Shown here: positions 7,300 through 8,671 of the stretch, one piece after another | How the letters are laid out: every line of letters starts with the position of its first letter | How positions within the stretch are numbered: the first letter of the stretch is position 1 | DNA from: Pseudomonadota bacterium | Lineage (GTDB): Bacteria > Pseudomonadota > Gammaproteobacteria > Competibacterales > Competibacteraceae | Direction of reading: 5' to 3' | DNA: 8,671 nucleotides | NCBI GenBank assembly: GCA_018262135.1 | Contig: JAGTSD010000053.1 | Span: 1-8,671, forward strand | Translations under genes and position numbers: made by a program | The notes under the pieces: generated by a model | Told to the model about the DNA's origin: nothing | The model's input: the letters and a program-made list of their open reading frames with translations, nothing else | Database searches by the model: none

Positions 7300-7415
7300 T
7301 GGGGTTGCAACGGCGGGCTCAAACCGGCTTTGCGGGCAGCGAGTTCGGCATCATCCTCAAAGACGGGAATGAGGATGGGCGCGCGCGCCGGCTGATAGGG
7401 GCTGGGACTGGTCAT
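7296..7415 (-). CDS. Possible 39-residue leader ORF coupled to topB
   Basis: A short frame, MTSPSPYQPARAPILIPVFE and onward, ends in a TGA that overlaps the topB ATG as ATGA. I do not recognise the protein. It is Pro/Ala-rich with no membrane segment or motif. Its own ATG lacks a good Shine-Dalgarno site, which argues against it. In its favour, topB also lacks one, and the 4-base overlap would allow re-initiation after the small ORF. The frame extends further upstream to an ATG at 7523, but that extension runs through the candidate promoter and is unlikely to be translated. It could be chance open frame. Confidence 0.3.
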   Translation of the reverse strand: MTSPSPYQPARAPILIPVFEDDAELAARKAGLSPPLQPQ

Positions 7416-7487
7416 GTCGTTGGGAGAAAAACAGGTATCGCGCCGTGATGCGTGGACGTGGGGATCGGGATCTTTTGGAACAGGGGA

Positions 7488-7516
7488 ACTATAAAAGTCG
7501 GGGCGGCTGGTCGCAA
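7488..7516 (-). promoter_or_regulatory. Candidate sigma70 promoter for the topB-recQ operon
   Basis: On the minus strand TTGCGA (7516-7511) and TATAGT (7493-7488) are separated by 17 bases, matching the consensus at 4 of 6 and 5 of 6 positions. Transcription would begin near 7481, leaving a leader of about 180 bases before the topB ATG. This is a pattern match only. Confidence 0.45.
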
Positions 7517-7519
7517 CGT

Positions 7520-7559
7520 CCATCCATTCGGCAGGTTTTCCAACCGTCCGGATGGATGG
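7520..7559. repeat. 40-base imperfect inverted repeat between the divergent promoters
   Basis: CCATCCATTCGG (7520-7531) pairs with CCGGATGGATGG (7548-7559) over 12 positions with one T/G wobble. After a two-base mismatch on each side, GGTT (7534-7537) pairs with AACC (7542-7545) around TTCC. No T-run follows on either strand, so it is not an intrinsic terminator. Its place between the two -35 elements suggests an operator, but no regulator is identified. Confidence 0.7.
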
Positions 7560-7574
7560 CCGTGAAGCGGGCGA

Positions 7575-7603
7575 CAGACACGGCGCGGGGATTCAGGTAT
7601 AAA
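7575..7603 (+). promoter_or_regulatory. Candidate sigma70 promoter for yccA
   Basis: CAGACA (7575-7580) and TATAAA (7598-7603) are 17 bases apart and match the consensus at 4 of 6 and 5 of 6 positions. Transcription would start near 7610 and give a leader of about 90 bases before the yccA ATG. This is a pattern match only. Confidence 0.45.
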
Positions 7604-7632
7604 AGGCCGTGCGTTGAACGCGGCAACGGTCG

Positions 7633-7645
7633 CCGGTTGAACCGG
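7633..7645. repeat. 13-base palindrome in the yccA leader
   Basis: CCGGTT (7633-7638), a central G, then AACCGG (7640-7645). It lies about 25 bases downstream of the predicted yccA start of transcription, a position where a bound repressor could block elongation. It may also be chance in GC-rich sequence. Confidence 0.35.
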
Positions 7646-7702
7646 AAACGCTTTCGCGCGGTCAATAATGACAGTTCCCAACCTTTGGAGGTTTGTTCGA
7701 CG

Positions 7703-8386
7703 ATGCTGCAAAAAGACGATCTGCTGGTCAAGGCGCCGGTCTCGCTGAGGACAGAGAGCGTACTGGCCACCAACAAGGTGCTGCGCAACACCTATATGCT
7801 GTTGTCGCTGACGCTGCTGTTCAGCGCCCTGACCGCCGGCTTCGCCATGGCCACGAACGCGCCGCCGCTGCACTGGCTGATCACGCTGGGCGGTTACTTC
7901 GGCCTGCTGTTCGTCGTCACTCGACTGCGCAACAGCGTTTGGGGCCTGGCGGCGGTGTTCGCCCTGACCGGCTTCCTTGGCTATACCCTGGGGCCGATCC
8001 TCAACTTCTACCTCAGCCTGCCGAACGGCTCGCAGGTGGTGATGACCGCCCTGGCCGGCACCGGTGCGATCTTCCTGGCGCTGTCGGGCTACGCCCTGGT
8101 CAGCCGCAAGGACTTCAGCTTCATGGGTTCCTTCCTGATGGTGGGCATCCTGGTCGCGTTCCTGGCCGGACTGGGTGCGATGCTGTTCAACATCCCGATG
8201 CTGTCGCTGGCGGTGTCGGCGATGGTGGTCCTGCTGATGTCCGGCATGATCCTGTGGCAGACCAGCGACATCATCCACGGCGGCGAAACCAACTACATCA
8301 TGGCGACCGTTACGCTGTACATCACGATCTTCAACCTGTTCGTGAGCCTGTTGCAAATCCTGGGCATCTTCTCCGGCGATGACTGA
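7703..8386 (+). CDS. yccA: YccA-like Bax inhibitor-1 family membrane protein (FtsH modulator)
   Basis: A 227-residue inner-membrane protein of the BI-1/TMBIM family, very like E. coli YccA (219 residues). YccA is an FtsH substrate that binds the protease and can restrain it, sparing SecY when translocons are jammed. Family strings are well kept: KVLRNTYMLLSLTLLFSALTA at 25-45, ALTGFLGYTLGPILN at 87-101, SRKDFSF at 134-140 and the signature SDIIHGGETNYIMATVTLYI at 188-207. About seven hydrophobic segments are visible, at roughly 29-50, 56-74, 80-103, 111-133, 140-162, 164-184 and 199-222. The short acidic N-terminus faces FtsH in the E. coli protein. ATG 7703 was chosen because GGAGG (7687-7691) lies 11 bases upstream and the protein then aligns with YccA from its start; the longer in-frame extension runs through the promoter. 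No ftsH is in the window. It is transcribed alone, ending at the terminator downstream. Confidence 0.95.
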   Translation: MLQKDDLLVKAPVSLRTESVLATNKVLRNTYMLLSLTLLFSALTAGFAMATNAPPLHWLITLGGYFGLLFVVTRLRNSVWGLAAVFALTGFLGYTLGPILNFYLSLPNGSQVVMTALAGTGAIFLALSGYALVSRKDFSFMGSFLMVGILVAFLAGLGAMLFNIPMLSLAVSAMVVLLMSGMILWQTSDIIHGGETNYIMATVTLYITIFNLFVSLLQILGIFSGDD

Positions 8387-8416
8387 TCGCCGCCGGTTGG
8401 TCCGCAGCGAATCCAG

Positions 8417-8437
8417 CCCCGCCCCGGCGGGGTTTTT
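8417..8437 (+). terminator. Intrinsic terminator of yccA
   Basis: CCCCGCC (8417-8423) pairs perfectly with GGCGGGG (8426-8432) and is followed at once by five T residues (8433-8437). It starts 30 bases after the yccA stop. On the opposite strand no T-run follows the hairpin, so it serves yccA and not the converging regulator gene. Confidence 0.88.
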
Positions 8438-8451
8438 CGTGCGCGGGTCCT

Positions 8452-8671
8452 TCAGTCCAGCCCCAGCTTTTTCAGCCGGTAGCGCAACGCCCGGAAACTG
8501 ATGCCCAGCTTCTCGGCGGCGGCGGTCTTGTTATAGCGGGTTTCCTCCAGCGCCCGCAGGATCGCCGCCCGCTCGATCTGTTCCAGATAGCCCTCCAGAT
8601 TGCGAACCGACGGTTGCAGGATCGGCATGGTCCTCGGTTCGAAACTGCCGCTGGCCGGCGCGACGGAAGGG
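8452..8671 (-). CDS. pilR: Sigma54-dependent Fis-type response regulator, C-terminal end (probably PilR)
   Basis: The last 72 codons of a gene entering from the right edge, ending at TGA 8454-8452. The visible part is a flexible Pro/Ser-rich linker followed by a Fis-type helix-turn-helix: LEGYLEQIERAAILRALEET, then RYNKTAAAEKLGIS and FRALRYRLKKLGLD at the end. This arrangement closes NtrC-family activators. The run ending RALRYRLKKLGLD is especially typical of PilR, which turns on sigma54-dependent type IV pilin genes with the sensor PilS. The AAA+ and receiver domains are outside the window, so the PilR name rests on the tail alone; another NtrC-family member is possible. It converges on yccA with only 65 bases between the two stops. 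Confidence 0.75.
   Translation of the reverse strand, partial: PSVAPASGSFEPRTMPILQPSVRNLEGYLEQIERAAILRALEETRYNKTAAAEKLGISFRALRYRLKKLGLD

Larger units (their letters stand above)
7416..7702. other. Divergent control region between topB and yccA
   Basis: This 287-base stretch separates the leftward operon from yccA and shows no convincing gene. It holds a candidate promoter for each direction, a 40-base imperfect inverted repeat between them, and a 13-base palindrome in the yccA leader. It is visibly less GC-rich than the coding sequence on either side. Two ATAAAAG strings occur, at 7491-7497 and 7599-7605; the second is part of the yccA -10 candidate, and the first overlaps the opposite-strand -10. 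Confidence 0.6.

Noticed and set aside
7482..7500. Plus-strand TATAAA at 7490-7495 as another yccA promoter
   Set aside because: No -35-like hexamer lies 16-18 bases upstream, and the bases are better explained as the reverse of the TATAGT -10 element of the leftward promoter.
7412..8356. 314-codon minus-strand open frame opposite yccA
   Set aside because: The translation is a Gln/His/Arg-rich mirror of hydrophobic membrane codons, and the opposite strand encodes an unmistakable YccA-like protein.

Overview
This is a high-GC bacterial window, most likely from a gammaproteobacterium. The best pointers are a close YccA (FtsH-modulator type) protein, a PilR-like response-regulator tail, and GC-rich palindromic repeats whose translation contains the 'PLAGEGPGVR'-type string often seen in proteobacterial genes. 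A finer placement, such as a purple-sulfur or Competibacter-like lineage, would be a guess.

Layout. Positions 1-7299 hold a leftward run of four tightly spaced genes, read from right to left. The first encodes a 1277-residue fusion of DNA topoisomerase III (TopB) to a RecQ helicase (7299-3466). Next, after 17 bases, is a 205-residue seven-helix HlyIII/PAQR membrane protein (3448-2831). Then, after about 120 bases, comes a divergent HtpG/Hsp90-type chaperone (2708-852). Last is a helical-repeat (TPR-like) protein that overlaps the chaperone gene by 11 bases and runs off the left edge (862-<1). A possible 39-codon ORF (7415-7296) sits in the leader and overlaps the topB start as ATGA. Rightward, yccA (7703-8386) ends in a clear intrinsic terminator (8417-8437). 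Converging on it is the last 72 codons of a Fis-type sigma54-dependent regulator, probably pilR (8452->8671).

Control. The region between topB and yccA carries a candidate promoter for each direction, and a 40-base imperfect inverted repeat lies exactly between their -35 elements.

How the genes may work together. RecQ-family helicases and topoisomerase III normally act as separate partners that dissolve double Holliday junctions and unlink DNA (BLM/Sgs1-Top3 in eukaryotes, RecQ-TopB in E. coli). Here one polypeptide appears to carry both complete catalytic cores, and this is the most striking item in the window. The same reading frame contains two related palindromic repeat elements in opposite orientation, both translated in frame. 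One enlarges a turn in the topoisomerase and the other lies exactly in the linker joining topoisomerase to helicase. The Hsp90-TPR overlapping pair is a second candidate functional unit. Co-transcription of the fusion with the membrane protein and the chaperone pair is suggested by spacing only.
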